From Pseudomonadales bacterium (GTDB lineage: Bacteria; Pseudomonadota; Gammaproteobacteria; Pseudomonadales; Azotimanducaceae), in the NCBI GenBank assembly GCA_007128525.1, contig SKXG01000130.1:1-5311 (forward strand): 5,311 nucleotides of DNA, given 5' to 3'. The notes under the pieces were generated by a model that saw nothing but the letters and a program-made list of their open reading frames with translations, did not search any database and had not been told where the DNA came from. The position numbers and the translations under genes are program-made. This document shows, piece by piece, positions 1-5,167 of this stretch. Position 1 is the first letter of the stretch; each line of letters starts with the position of its first letter.

Positions 1-101
1 ACGTCGGGGTACTCCGCCTTGATGTGCAGATATTGCTGCATCATCGGGGTGTGTGCAGCTGTCTGAGACGGCTTTGTCGCCTGACCGTTGTCGTCTGTCA
101 T
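1..101 (-). CDS. mutS: MutS DNA mismatch repair protein, N-terminal 33 codons (partial, runs off left edge)
   Basis: MutS recognises mismatches and small loops in duplex DNA and recruits MutL to start methyl-directed repair in the cytoplasm. Only the N-terminus is present. Read on the minus strand from the ATG at 101-99 it begins MTDDNGQATKPSQTAAHTPM and continues MQQYLHIKAEYPDV. The block HTPMMQQYL-IKAE-PD- is the conserved start of the MutS mismatch-binding domain (E. coli has HTPMMQQYLRLKAQHPE). The ATG at 101 gives an 18-residue polar extension before that block, slightly longer than in E. coli. No strong Shine-Dalgarno precedes it (upstream bases on the coding strand are GGCAAGAATCCGACAG), so the exact start is less certain than the identity. 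The gene is divergent from recA, about 470 bp away. The missing C-terminal part lies outside the window, so completeness cannot be judged. Confidence 0.93.
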   Translation of the reverse strand, partial: MTDDNGQATKPSQTAAHTPMMQQYLHIKAEYPD

Positions 102-224
102 CTGTCGGATTCTTGCCTGCTTAGAGCCCCTGCTGAGAACCCTGGCGGGCTGTCATGTGCGACCGGGGTCGGGAAAGGTCGCTGAGTGAAGCAAAGCCCG
201 GACCTGATCGTCAACCAGGGCACC

Positions 225-287
225 GCTGAACAACGCCTTGCATCTGTACGCTTCAGTCCACGCAGAGGACGCAAGGCGTTGTTCAGC
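225..287. repeat. Perfect 17-bp inverted repeat (large hairpin) upstream of mutS
   Basis: The left arm GCTGAACAACGCCTTGC (225-241) is the exact reverse complement of the right arm GCAAGGCGTTGTTCAGC (271-287). The arms enclose a 29-nt loop, which itself has a 4-bp inner pair (GTCC 256-259 with GGAC 267-270). Pairing stops at both ends (C224/A288 and A242/C270). It lies between two divergent starts and has no T-run on either side, so it is not a normal terminator. If mutS is transcribed from further upstream, the hairpin would sit in the mutS mRNA leader. It could be a palindromic intergenic repeat, a miniature mobile element, or ends left by a lost insertion sequence; one copy in one window cannot decide. 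Confidence 0.85.
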
Positions 288-293
288 AACCTG

Positions 294-379
294 CCAGGCG
301 CCGGAGCGGGTTTCTCAAGATTCTAATCGTGGATGTCGGCCAGACCACTGGGTGAATCGCGCTGCGAACCGGCGCCTGG
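294..379. repeat. 11-bp inverted repeat with 64-nt loop
   Basis: CCAGGCGCCGG (294-304) is the exact reverse complement of CCGGCGCCTGG (369-379). Pairing does not extend in either direction. The 64-nt interval has no recognisable content. It starts seven bases after the end of the larger 17-bp inverted repeat and ends about 30 bp before the recA -35 region. The core GGCGCC is itself self-complementary, so each arm could also pair with itself. In a GC-rich genome this is weaker evidence for a functional structure than the 17-bp repeat. Confidence 0.5.
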
Positions 380-409
380 ATACGGCACAATGCCGGTGTC
401 GATGACCCC

Positions 410-438
410 TTGCTCCGGGTACTGATTATATATACAGT
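410..438 (+). promoter_or_regulatory. Probable sigma70 promoter of recA
   Basis: TTGCTC (410-415) as -35 and TACAGT (433-438) as -10 are separated by 17 bp, which places transcription start near 445 and gives a leader of about 127 nt. An alternative pair is ATGACC (402-407) with TATATA (427-432) at a longer 19-bp spacing. Both -10 candidates lie within the LexA box, so repressor binding would block polymerase in either case, as at E. coli recA where the SOS box lies between -35 and -10. Individual hexamer matches are modest. The call rests mainly on spacing and on overlap with the operator. Confidence 0.6.
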
Positions 439-439
439 A
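420..439. promoter_or_regulatory. LexA (SOS) box of recA
   Basis: TACTG-ATTATATATA-CAGTA has the CTG-N10-CAG core (CTG 422-424, CAG 435-437), outer TA on both sides and an all-A/T centre. It differs only slightly from the ideal E. coli consensus TACTG(TA)5CAGTA. It lies 133 bp upstream of the recA ATG and overlaps the probable -10. LexA would repress here until RecA filaments on single-stranded DNA stimulate LexA self-cleavage, so recA and the coupled recX should be SOS-inducible. The minus-strand reading of the box contains a perfect TATAAT (430-425), which could be a divergent -10, but no good -35 accompanies it. Confidence 0.93.
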
Positions 440-477
440 GTCCGCACAGAGCAGGATCGGTTCAGCAACCTGGCCGC

Positions 478-559
478 ACCAGACTCGAGTCAACAGACCA
501 GAGCCGAATCAACAGACCAGAATCAGATCAACTGACCAGAATTGAATCAACAGAGAGAT
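478..559 (+). repeat. 19-bp tandem repeat in the recA 5' leader
   Basis: The 13-mer TCAACAGACCAGA recurs with a strict 19-base period: exact at 490-502 and 509-521, one mismatch at 528-540 (TCAACTGACCAGA), and degenerate at 547-559 (TCAACAGAGAGAT). Six-base spacers lie between them (GCCGAA, ATCAGA, ATTGAA). A further partial unit (ACCAGA 478-483, spacer CTCGAG) lies upstream. The array fills most of the leader between the LexA-controlled promoter and the recA ribosome binding site. A 19-base period is not a multiple of three, and no start codon opens it, so it is not coding. The RNA would be rich in A and C, poor in U and largely unstructured. Function unknown; it may be replication slippage or a binding array. 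Confidence 0.85.
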
Positions 560-562
560 AAC

Positions 563-566
563 GGAG
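563..566 (+). promoter_or_regulatory. Ribosome binding site of recA
   Basis: GGAG at 563-566 lies six bases before the ATG at 573, a good Shine-Dalgarno at standard spacing. It supports the start that yields [10 protein letters not shown], which aligns with the usual RecA N-terminus. It follows the last tandem repeat unit directly. Confidence 0.75.
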
Positions 567-572
567 ATCACG

Positions 573-1664
573 ATGGCCGACGCAAACAAAGAACGTGCCC
601 TTACCGCTGCCCTGTCCCAGATCGAGCGTCAGTTTGGCAAAGGTTCGATGATGCGCCTCGGCGATCGTGAACAGGAACTGGTGGGGTCCATTTCCACCGG
701 ATCGCTGAGTCTCGACATTGCGCTGGGCATAGGCGGCCTGCCGCGAGGTCGTATTGTCGAGGTCTACGGACCGGAGTCATCCGGTAAGACAACGCTGGCC
801 TTGCAGGTGATCGCCGAAGCGCAGCGTAAGCATGGCACCTGTGCGTTCATCGACGCGGAGCATGCGCTCGATCCGATTTATGCCGAGTCCCTAGGGGTCA
901 ACACTGACGATCTGCTGGTTTCACAGCCGGATACCGGTGAACAGGCGCTGGAGATCTGCGACATGGTTGTGCGTTCCGGCGCGGTCGACGTCGTCGTAAT
1001 CGACTCGGTTGCGGCATTGACGCCTAAGGCGGAAATCGAAGGCGAAATGGGCGATGCCCATGTCGGTCTGCAGGCCCGGCTGATGAGCCAGGCGCTGCGG
1101 AAGATGACCGCCAACATCAAGCACTCCAACACGCTGGTGATCTTCATCAACCAGATCCGCATGAAGATCGGCGTCATGTTCGGTTCGCCGGAGACCACCA
1201 CTGGCGGTAATGCGTTGAAGTTCTACTCCTCGGTGCGGCTCGACATCCGGCGCATCGGTGCCGTGAAAGAGGGCGACGAGGTCATCGGTAACGAAACGCG
1301 GGTCAAGGTGGTCAAAAACAAAGTGGCACCGCCGTTCCGTCAGGTGGAGTTCCAGATTCTCTATGGCAAGGGCATTTTCCGCGCAGGTGAGATCATCGAT
1401 TTGGGCGTCAAGCAGAACATCATCGACAAGTCCGGTGCCTGGTACAGCTACAACGGTGACCGTATCGGCCAGGGCAAAAAGAACGCAGCCGAATATCTGC
1501 TGGCCAACCCCGAGATCTGCGAGGAGATCGAAACCGCGATCCGGACAGCATTGATGCCGACAGTCACCACGCGCGACGGTTCTCGCACCAAAGCGGTCGC
1601 TGAAGGCCAGACCACCGACAGCCGGAATACTGCCAATGCTGCAGAGGACGCCGCAAACAGCTGA
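573..1664 (+). CDS. recA: RecA recombinase and SOS co-protease
   Basis: RecA forms ATP-dependent filaments on single-stranded DNA, catalyses homologous pairing and strand exchange, and stimulates LexA self-cleavage. The protein has 363 residues, and its core numbering matches E. coli RecA. Visible landmarks are: Walker A GPESSGKT at 66-73 (K72, T73); catalytic E96 in [10 protein letters not shown]; Walker B VVVIDS ending near 145 with D144; loop L1 around 155-167; loop L2 around 194-212 with N193-Q194, F203 and [11 protein letters not shown]216, F217 and R222; and the interface lysines K248 and K250. The C-terminal tail after about residue 330 diverges: residues 334-363 have five acidic and four basic residues and are rich in S, T, N and A, unlike the strongly acidic E. 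coli tail. Its last nine codons and stop overlap the start of recX. A LexA box and 19-bp tandem repeats precede it. The start is set by a good ribosome binding site and the conserved N-terminus. Confidence 0.99.
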   Translation: MADANKERALTAALSQIERQFGKGSMMRLGDREQELVGSISTGSLSLDIALGIGGLPRGRIVEVYGPESSGKTTLALQVIAEAQRKHGTCAFIDAEHALDPIYAESLGVNTDDLLVSQPDTGEQALEICDMVVRSGAVDVVVIDSVAALTPKAEIEGEMGDAHVGLQARLMSQALRKMTANIKHSNTLVIFINQIRMKIGVMFGSPETTTGGNALKFYSSVRLDIRRIGAVKEGDEVIGNETRVKVVKNKVAPPFRQVEFQILYGKGIFRAGEIIDLGVKQNIIDKSGAWYSYNGDRIGQGKKNAAEYLLANPEICEEIETAIRTALMPTVTTRDGSRTKAVAEGQTTDSRNTANAAEDAANS

Positions 1665-2094
1665 TGCCCGACAGGTCGCGCTGCGGCTGCTGGCCCGGCG
1701 CGATCATGCGGTTGGCGAACTGACGCGCAAACTCCGCGAGCGAGGGTTTGCGGCTGTGGACATCGCGTCCGTGATAACGGACTTCGAGCGCGAGGGCTGG
1801 TTGTCAGACCAGCGCTTTGCCGAGAGCTTTGTCCGCGCCCGCTTGGAACGTGGGCAGGGGCCGCTTCGCATCCGGGCCGACCTGATGCAGCGCGGCCTGA
1901 ACAGTGAGCTGGCCGATCAGGCTCTGGAAGAGGCTTGCCAAGAGGATTCCACGCTGCGTGAGCGGGCCGAGGCCGCCAGGGTCAAACGGTTCGGGCCTGC
2001 GCAGCCTGCAGATCGCCGAGCCTGGGGGCAGCAGGCGCGCTTCCTTGCCCAGCGTGGCTTCCCGGCTGACACCATTCGCAGCCTGTTCGACTGA
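1636..2094 (+). CDS. recX: RecX, regulatory protein that restrains RecA
   Basis: RecX binds RecA filaments, caps or destabilises them, and inhibits ATPase, strand exchange and co-protease activity. The 152-residue product is close to the family's usual length (E. coli 166). It shows the three-helix repeats of the family: [24 protein letters not shown] (15-38), with LLARRDH-------L--KL as the typical first repeat; [14 protein letters not shown] (56-69), the most conserved RecX block; [10 protein letters not shown] (79-88); and a C-terminal [16 protein letters not shown] (136-151). The ATG at 1636 is the only in-frame ATG that keeps the first repeat intact. It lies inside recA, giving a 29-bp overlap in a different frame. 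No strong ribosome binding site is visible (a weak GGA lies at 1624-1626), which suggests translation coupled to recA. With no room for a terminator before it, recX should be co-transcribed with recA and share its SOS control. Confidence 0.95.
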   Translation: MLQRTPQTADARQVALRLLARRDHAVGELTRKLRERGFAAVDIASVITDFEREGWLSDQRFAESFVRARLERGQGPLRIRADLMQRGLNSELADQALEEACQEDSTLRERAEAARVKRFGPAQPADRRAWGQQARFLAQRGFPADTIRSLFD

Positions 2095-2128
2095 ATCTGA
2101 TCATGGCTGACCACCCCGGCTGCTGGTG

Positions 2129-2150
2129 ACCCGCAAAGGGCTGAGCGGGT
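2129..2150 (+). other. Small hairpin downstream of recX, no clear terminator
   Basis: ACCCGC (2129-2134) can pair with GCGGGT (2145-2150) around a 10-nt loop. No T-run follows, so it does not meet the usual picture of an intrinsic terminator. recA-recX transcription may end here by another mechanism or read through into alaS. The call is only that a hairpin can form. Confidence 0.3.
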
Positions 2151-2171
2151 TCGGTCATGGGGCCGGTGTTA

Positions 2172-2199
2172 GTGATCAAGGTGCGCGATCCGCTATACT
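2172..2199 (+). promoter_or_regulatory. Probable sigma70 promoter of alaS
   Basis: TATACT at 2194-2199 matches the -10 consensus at five of six positions. The best -35 at usable spacing is GTGATC (2172-2177), only three of six, at 16 bp. Start would be near 2206, at the C-to-T run GCGCCCTTTTT, leaving a leader of about 55 nt. The bases just after the -10 are GC-rich (TGCGCCC). Such discriminators are typical of promoters inhibited by ppGpp and DksA, which would suit a tRNA synthetase gene; that regulatory reading is inference. Confidence 0.55.
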
Positions 2200-2216
2200 T
2201 GCGCCCTTTTTCGCGC

Positions 2217-2231
2217 CCGGCGGCCCGCCGG
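2217..2231 (+). repeat. GC-rich palindrome in the alaS leader
   Basis: CCGGCGG (2217-2223) and CCGCCGG (2225-2231) are perfect complements around a single central C. As RNA this gives a stem of about six pairs with a 3-nt loop, about 30 bases before the alaS ATG. No T-run follows, so it is not an intrinsic terminator. It may stabilise the mRNA start or affect translation. A weak ribosome binding site (GGA at 2255-2257, four bases before the ATG) follows. Confidence 0.5.
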
Positions 2232-2261
2232 TCCACAACTTGATCCATCCGACCGGACACT

Positions 2262-4886
2262 ATGAAGACTGCTGACATCCGCGCTGCCTATCTCGACTTC
2301 TTCGCTCAGCGGGGTCACCGCAAGGTGCCTTCCAGTGGCCTGGTGCCGCTGAATGACCCGACGCTGCTGTTTACCAACTCGGGCATGGTGCAGTTCAAGG
2401 ACGCATTGATGGGCCGTGAGGATCTCGGCTATACGCGGGCCGCTTCATCGCAACGCTGCGTGCGCGCAGGCGGCAAGCACAACGATCTGGAAAACGTCGG
2501 CTACACCGCACGGCACCACACCTTTTTCGAGATGCTGGGCAACTTCAGCTTTGGCGATTACTTCAAGGAAGACACCATTGAGTGGGCCTGGGCCTTCACC
2601 ACTGAGGTGCTGAAGCTGCCGCCAGAGCGACTCTGGGTGACCGTGCATCCGGACGACACCGCGTCACGCGACATCTGGATCAACAAGATTGGCTTCGATC
2701 CTGCGCGCATAACGGCCCTGGACGAGAATTTTTGGGCCATGGGCGATACCGGCCCATGCGGGCTGAATACTGAGATCTTCTACGATCACGGCCCTGAAGT
2801 AGCTGGCGGCCCCCCGGGTACGCCCGAGGAGGATGGTGACCGCTACGTCGAGTTCTGGAACCTGGTGTTTCCGGAGTTTGACCGGTCGCCGGACGGCACA
2901 CTGACGCCACTGGCCCGCCCCGGCGTGGATACCGGTATGGGCCTGGAGCGCATGGCGGCGATCATGCAGGGTGTGCACAGCAATTATGAGATCGACATCT
3001 TTCAGAACCTGATGCGTGCCGCGGGCGCCCGTGCCGGCATTACGGATCCTGGCAAGATCAACGCCAACCCGTCTCTGCGCGTCATTGCCGACCATATCCG
3101 GTCATGCGCCTTCCTGGTGGCAGACGGGGTTATCCCGAGCAACGAAGATCGTGGCTATGTATTGCGCCGCATCATTCGCCGGGCACTGCGCCACGGTTAC
3201 AAACTGGGCATCAGTGAACCCTTCTTCGATACGCTGGTTGAGCCGCTGGCGCAGGAAATGGGTGAGGCATACCCGATTCTCCGCGAGCGCCAGTCGCAGG
3301 TGACAGCGACCCTGAAGCGGGAAGAGGCCAGGTTCCGGGAAACGCTGAGTCAGGGCATGGAATTGCTTGAGAAAACCATTGCCGGCATGCGCGGCAAGAC
3401 GATTCCGGGCGAAGTGGCCTTCAAGCTCTATGACACCTACGGTTTTCCGGTAGATCTGACCCAGGACGTCGCGCGGGAGCGCAGCCTGGCAGTCGACATG
3501 GCCGGTTTCGAAAAAGCCATGGCGCAGCAGCGCGAGCGGGCCCGTGCAGCAAGCCGGTTTGACTCGAATATGGTGAGCCGTATTCACGTTGACCGAGCTG
3601 TGGACTTCTCCGGTTACGACCGGCTTGAGGACGCCGCAGAGATCATTGCGCTGTACGAACAGGGCGAGGACGAGCTGACGGCAGTCGAGCAGCTTGACGC
3701 CGGCGCATCAGGTGTTGTCGTTCTGGATCGCACGCCATTTTATGCGGAAGGTGGTGGCCAGGTTGGCGACCGGGGCGAGATCCTGGTCGGCGATGCCTGC
3801 TTTGAGGTCCGTGATACGGTGCCGGGCGGTCGTCAGCACCTGCACCAGGGGCGTGTGCGGCAGGGCAGTTTGCAGGTTGGCGCTCAGGCCTGGGCCCGCG
3901 TCGACACCGAGAAGCGGCGGCGCACGGCACTGAATCACTCTGCGACCCACCTGATGCATGCCGCGCTGCGCAAGGTGCTGGGCACGAGCGTGCAGCAGAA
4001 GGGGTCCCTTGTGGACGAGACCCGGCTGAGATTCGATTTCTCGCATGACGCACCACTGACAGCCGAAGAAATTGCCCGCATCGAGACGCTGGTCAATGAG
4101 GAGATACAGCGCAACACACCGGTGCAGGTTGAGCACATGGCCTATGACCAGGCGATCGACAAAGGCGCCATTGCGCTGTTTGGCGAGAAGTATGGTGATG
4201 AGGTCCGGGTGCTCAGCATGGGCAACGGTTACTCGGTAGAGCTGTGCGGTGGCACCCACGTGCGTCGTACCGGCGACATCGGCCTGTTTCGCATTCAGAG
4301 CGAGAGCGGCATCGCCGCCGGTATCCGCAGAATCGAAGCGCTGACCGGCCCTGGCGCCCTGGCCTGGCTGACGGAGAGTGAACAACTGCTCGACGCCGCT
4401 GCAGAGCGGCTTGGGGCAGGACGGCACGACCTGCTGGAACGTCTGAACCAGGTTCTGAACCAGAACCGTGATCTGAAAAAGCAGCTTGAACAATTGCAGG
4501 CCAAGGCCGCCGCAGCTCAAGGCGCTGACCTGGCCGGGCAGGCGATCGAACTGCCCGGTGGCACCCGTTTTCTGGCCGCACGGCTCGAAGCCTCGGATCC
4601 CAAAGCGCTGCTCAGTACGCTTGATGTGTTGAAGAGCAAGCTCACGGATGCCGTGATACTGCTGGGTCAGGTCAGTGATGGCCGGGTCAATCTGGTTGCT
4701 GGCGTCAGCAAGTCCCTGACAGGCCGTATCAAAGCCGGTGATCTGATTCAGGCCGTTGCCCCGGTGGTCGGCGCACGAGGCGGCGGACGCCCGGACATGG
4801 CGCGCGCCGGAGGCGGAGACGCCCCCGAGGCGTTGGACGACGCGTTGCAGCAGGGGCGGGCCTGGGTCGAAGCCAAACTCGGCTGA
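2262..4886 (+). CDS. alaS: Alanyl-tRNA synthetase
   Basis: A cytoplasmic class II synthetase that charges tRNA-Ala in two ATP-dependent steps and hydrolyses mischarged Ser- and Gly-tRNA-Ala. It has 874 residues against 876 in E. coli, so it is full length. In order: the catalytic domain (about 1-250) with [17 protein letters not shown], motif 2 around 63-100 ([17 protein letters not shown], then [14 protein letters not shown]) and motif 3 [11 protein letters not shown] (221-231); the tRNA-recognition region (about 250-450) with [15 protein letters not shown]; the editing domain (about 550-700) with H559-x3-H563 and C662-GGT-H666 as the zinc-type ligand set; a short coiled coil (about 725-755); and the C-Ala domain ending in the glycine-rich [15 protein letters not shown] (837-851). 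One oddity is [10 protein letters not shown] at 164-173, where E. coli has GPCGPCTEIF. The start aligns with the family N-terminus. The gene is 167 bp after recX with its own likely promoter; csrA follows. Confidence 0.99.
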   Translation: MKTADIRAAYLDFFAQRGHRKVPSSGLVPLNDPTLLFTNSGMVQFKDALMGREDLGYTRAASSQRCVRAGGKHNDLENVGYTARHHTFFEMLGNFSFGDYFKEDTIEWAWAFTTEVLKLPPERLWVTVHPDDTASRDIWINKIGFDPARITALDENFWAMGDTGPCGLNTEIFYDHGPEVAGGPPGTPEEDGDRYVEFWNLVFPEFDRSPDGTLTPLARPGVDTGMGLERMAAIMQGVHSNYEIDIFQNLMRAAGARAGITDPGKINANPSLRVIADHIRSCAFLVADGVIPSNEDRGYVLRRIIRRALRHGYKLGISEPFFDTLVEPLAQEMGEAYPILRERQSQVTATLKREEARFRETLSQGMELLEKTIAGMRGKTIPGEVAFKLYDTYGFPVDLTQDVARERSLAVDMAGFEKAMAQQRERARAASRFDSNMVSRIHVDRAVDFSGYDRLEDAAEIIALYEQGEDELTAVEQLDAGASGVVVLDRTPFYAEGGGQVGDRGEILVGDACFEVRDTVPGGRQHLHQGRVRQGSLQVGAQAWARVDTEKRRRTALNHSATHLMHAALRKVLGTSVQQKGSLVDETRLRFDFSHDAPLTAEEIARIETLVNEEIQRNTPVQVEHMAYDQAIDKGAIALFGEKYGDEVRVLSMGNGYSVELCGGTHVRRTGDIGLFRIQSESGIAAGIRRIEALTGPGALAWLTESEQLLDAAAERLGAGRHDLLERLNQVLNQNRDLKKQLEQLQAKAAAAQGADLAGQAIELPGGTRFLAARLEASDPKALLSTLDVLKSKLTDAVILLGQVSDGRVNLVAGVSKSLTGRIKAGDLIQAVAPVVGARGGGRPDMARAGGGDAPEALDDALQQGRAWVEAKLG

Positions 4887-4900
4887 CGGCCCGACAGCCG
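4880..4900 (+). other. Hairpin overlapping the alaS stop codon, weak terminator candidate
   Basis: CGGCTG (4880-4885) pairs with CAGCCG (4895-4900) around a 9-nt loop, with the alaS TGA (4884-4886) partly in the stem. The following bases (GCCCCGCGGCAATTGTGCTTT) have no proper T-run. CAGCCG could instead pair with a second CGGCTG at 4965-4970. I find no convincing intrinsic terminator between alaS and csrA, so read-through from alaS into csrA is possible. Confidence 0.25.
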
Positions 4901-5040
4901 GCCCCGCGGCAATTGTGCTTTACCGGGTGGGCAGGCAAACTTGGCGACAGGTCACGCGCAGCGTCGGCTGGAAAGAGGAGGGCAGGGCTGCCAGAGCGGT
5001 CCGGCGAACCCGGTGGTTGCAGTGCATGTACGCCGGGTCA

Positions 5041-5164
5041 CCATGACACAATCATGGACAGCGCATCCGCGTAGCCCCACAGGGGCATCCCCGGAGCAGC
5101 GGTCCAGACACCATGCAGGACGCAACGAGGACGCATCGCCAGATGCAGCAGACAGAGGGAAGGA
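5041..5164 (+). promoter_or_regulatory. Structured csrA leader with repeated GGA motifs
   Basis: The alaS-csrA gap (4887-5167) has no credible gene. Its last 125 bases hold several short perfect hairpins: CCATGA/TCATGG with loop CACAA (5041-5057); GCCCC/GGGGC with loop ACA (5074-5086), competing with GGGG/CCCC (5082-5092); and GCATC/GATGC (5133-5146). Six GGA trinucleotides lie at 5056, 5093, 5118, 5129, 5158 and 5162 (first base), two of them in the ribosome binding region. AGGACGCA occurs twice, at 5117-5124 and 5128-5135. GGA is the core of CsrA RNA sites, and E. coli CsrA represses its own translation, so autoregulation is a reasonable inference. No clear sigma70 promoter could be assigned. 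Confidence 0.45.
5155..5164 (+). promoter_or_regulatory. Ribosome binding site of csrA
   Basis: The purine run GAGGGAAGGA precedes the ATG at 5168. Either GAGGGA (5155-5160, seven bases before the ATG) or AAGGA (5160-5164, three bases) can serve; the first has the better spacing. Both contain GGA, so CsrA binding here would compete with the ribosome. Confidence 0.7.
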
Positions 5165-5167
5165 CCA

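Larger units (their letters stand above)
281..472 (+). repeat. 13-bp direct repeat flanking the recA promoter segment
   Basis: GTTCAGCAACCTG occurs exactly at 281-293 and at 460-472, with start points 179 bp apart. The first copy begins inside the right arm of the 17-bp inverted repeat and runs past it. The second lies about 20 bp downstream of the LexA box, inside the expected recA leader. Identity stops at both ends (T280/G459 and C294/G473). The segment between contains the promoter and operator. The coordinates given cover both copies and the DNA between them. A chance match is possible but unlikely for 13 bases within about 470 bp. Its origin (duplication, insertion scar or shared repeat family) is not known. 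Confidence 0.6.
102..572. other. mutS-recA divergent intergenic region without a credible gene
   Basis: This stretch of about 470 bp separates the divergent mutS and recA starts. I translated the likely frames and found no recognisable protein: the short open frames are rich in R, S and P, have no convincing ribosome binding site and overlap the inverted repeats. I see no remnant of cinA/pncC or fdxA, which commonly lie here in relatives. What it does hold is listed separately: two inverted repeats, a 13-bp direct repeat, the recA promoter with its LexA site, and a 19-bp tandem repeat in the recA leader. A mutS promoter must lie here or further upstream on the minus strand. A TTGACG at 214-209 is the best -35-like hexamer, but no good -10 follows it, so no mutS promoter is called. 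Confidence 0.8.

Noticed and set aside
225..287. Integron attC-like site
   Set aside because: The arms are large and inverted, but the ends do not fit the RYYYAAC/GTTRRRY core sites, pairing is perfect without the extrahelical bases typical of attC, and no cassette or integrase is nearby.
98..289. 63-codon minus-strand frame starting in the 17-bp inverted repeat upstream of mutS
   Set aside because: The start lies in the palindrome, there is no ribosome binding site, the composition is R/S/P-rich, and it overlaps the mutS start in another frame. No recognisable product.
333..425. 30-codon plus-strand frame before the LexA box
   Set aside because: It has no ribosome binding site, is not recognisable, crosses the promoter region and ends inside the LexA box.
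1664..1723. ATG overlapping the recA stop (TGATG at 1662-1666) as the recX start
   Set aside because: It is in the wrong frame and meets a stop codon after about 20 codons, while the frame from 1636 gives full RecX.
2129..2150. Intrinsic terminator after recX
   Set aside because: The 6-bp hairpin has a 10-nt loop and no T-run behind it, so it is listed only as a hairpin.
2664..4520. Long antisense open frames of 143, 161 and 270 codons on the minus strand, all in the same frame, opposite alaS
   Set aside because: The frame is codon-aligned with alaS, so it stays open wherever alaS avoids the codons TTA, CTA and TCA, which are rare in GC-rich genes. There is no ribosome binding site and the product is not recognisable. 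It is a shadow of alaS.
4990..5042. tRNA relic between alaS and csrA (GCCAGAGCGGTC at 4990-5001 resembles the D arm of tRNA-Ser/Leu, and ACCCGG/CCGGGT pair further on)
   Set aside because: There is no GTTCGAA-type T loop, no anticodon arm and no closing acceptor stem. The similarity is limited to a dozen bases.
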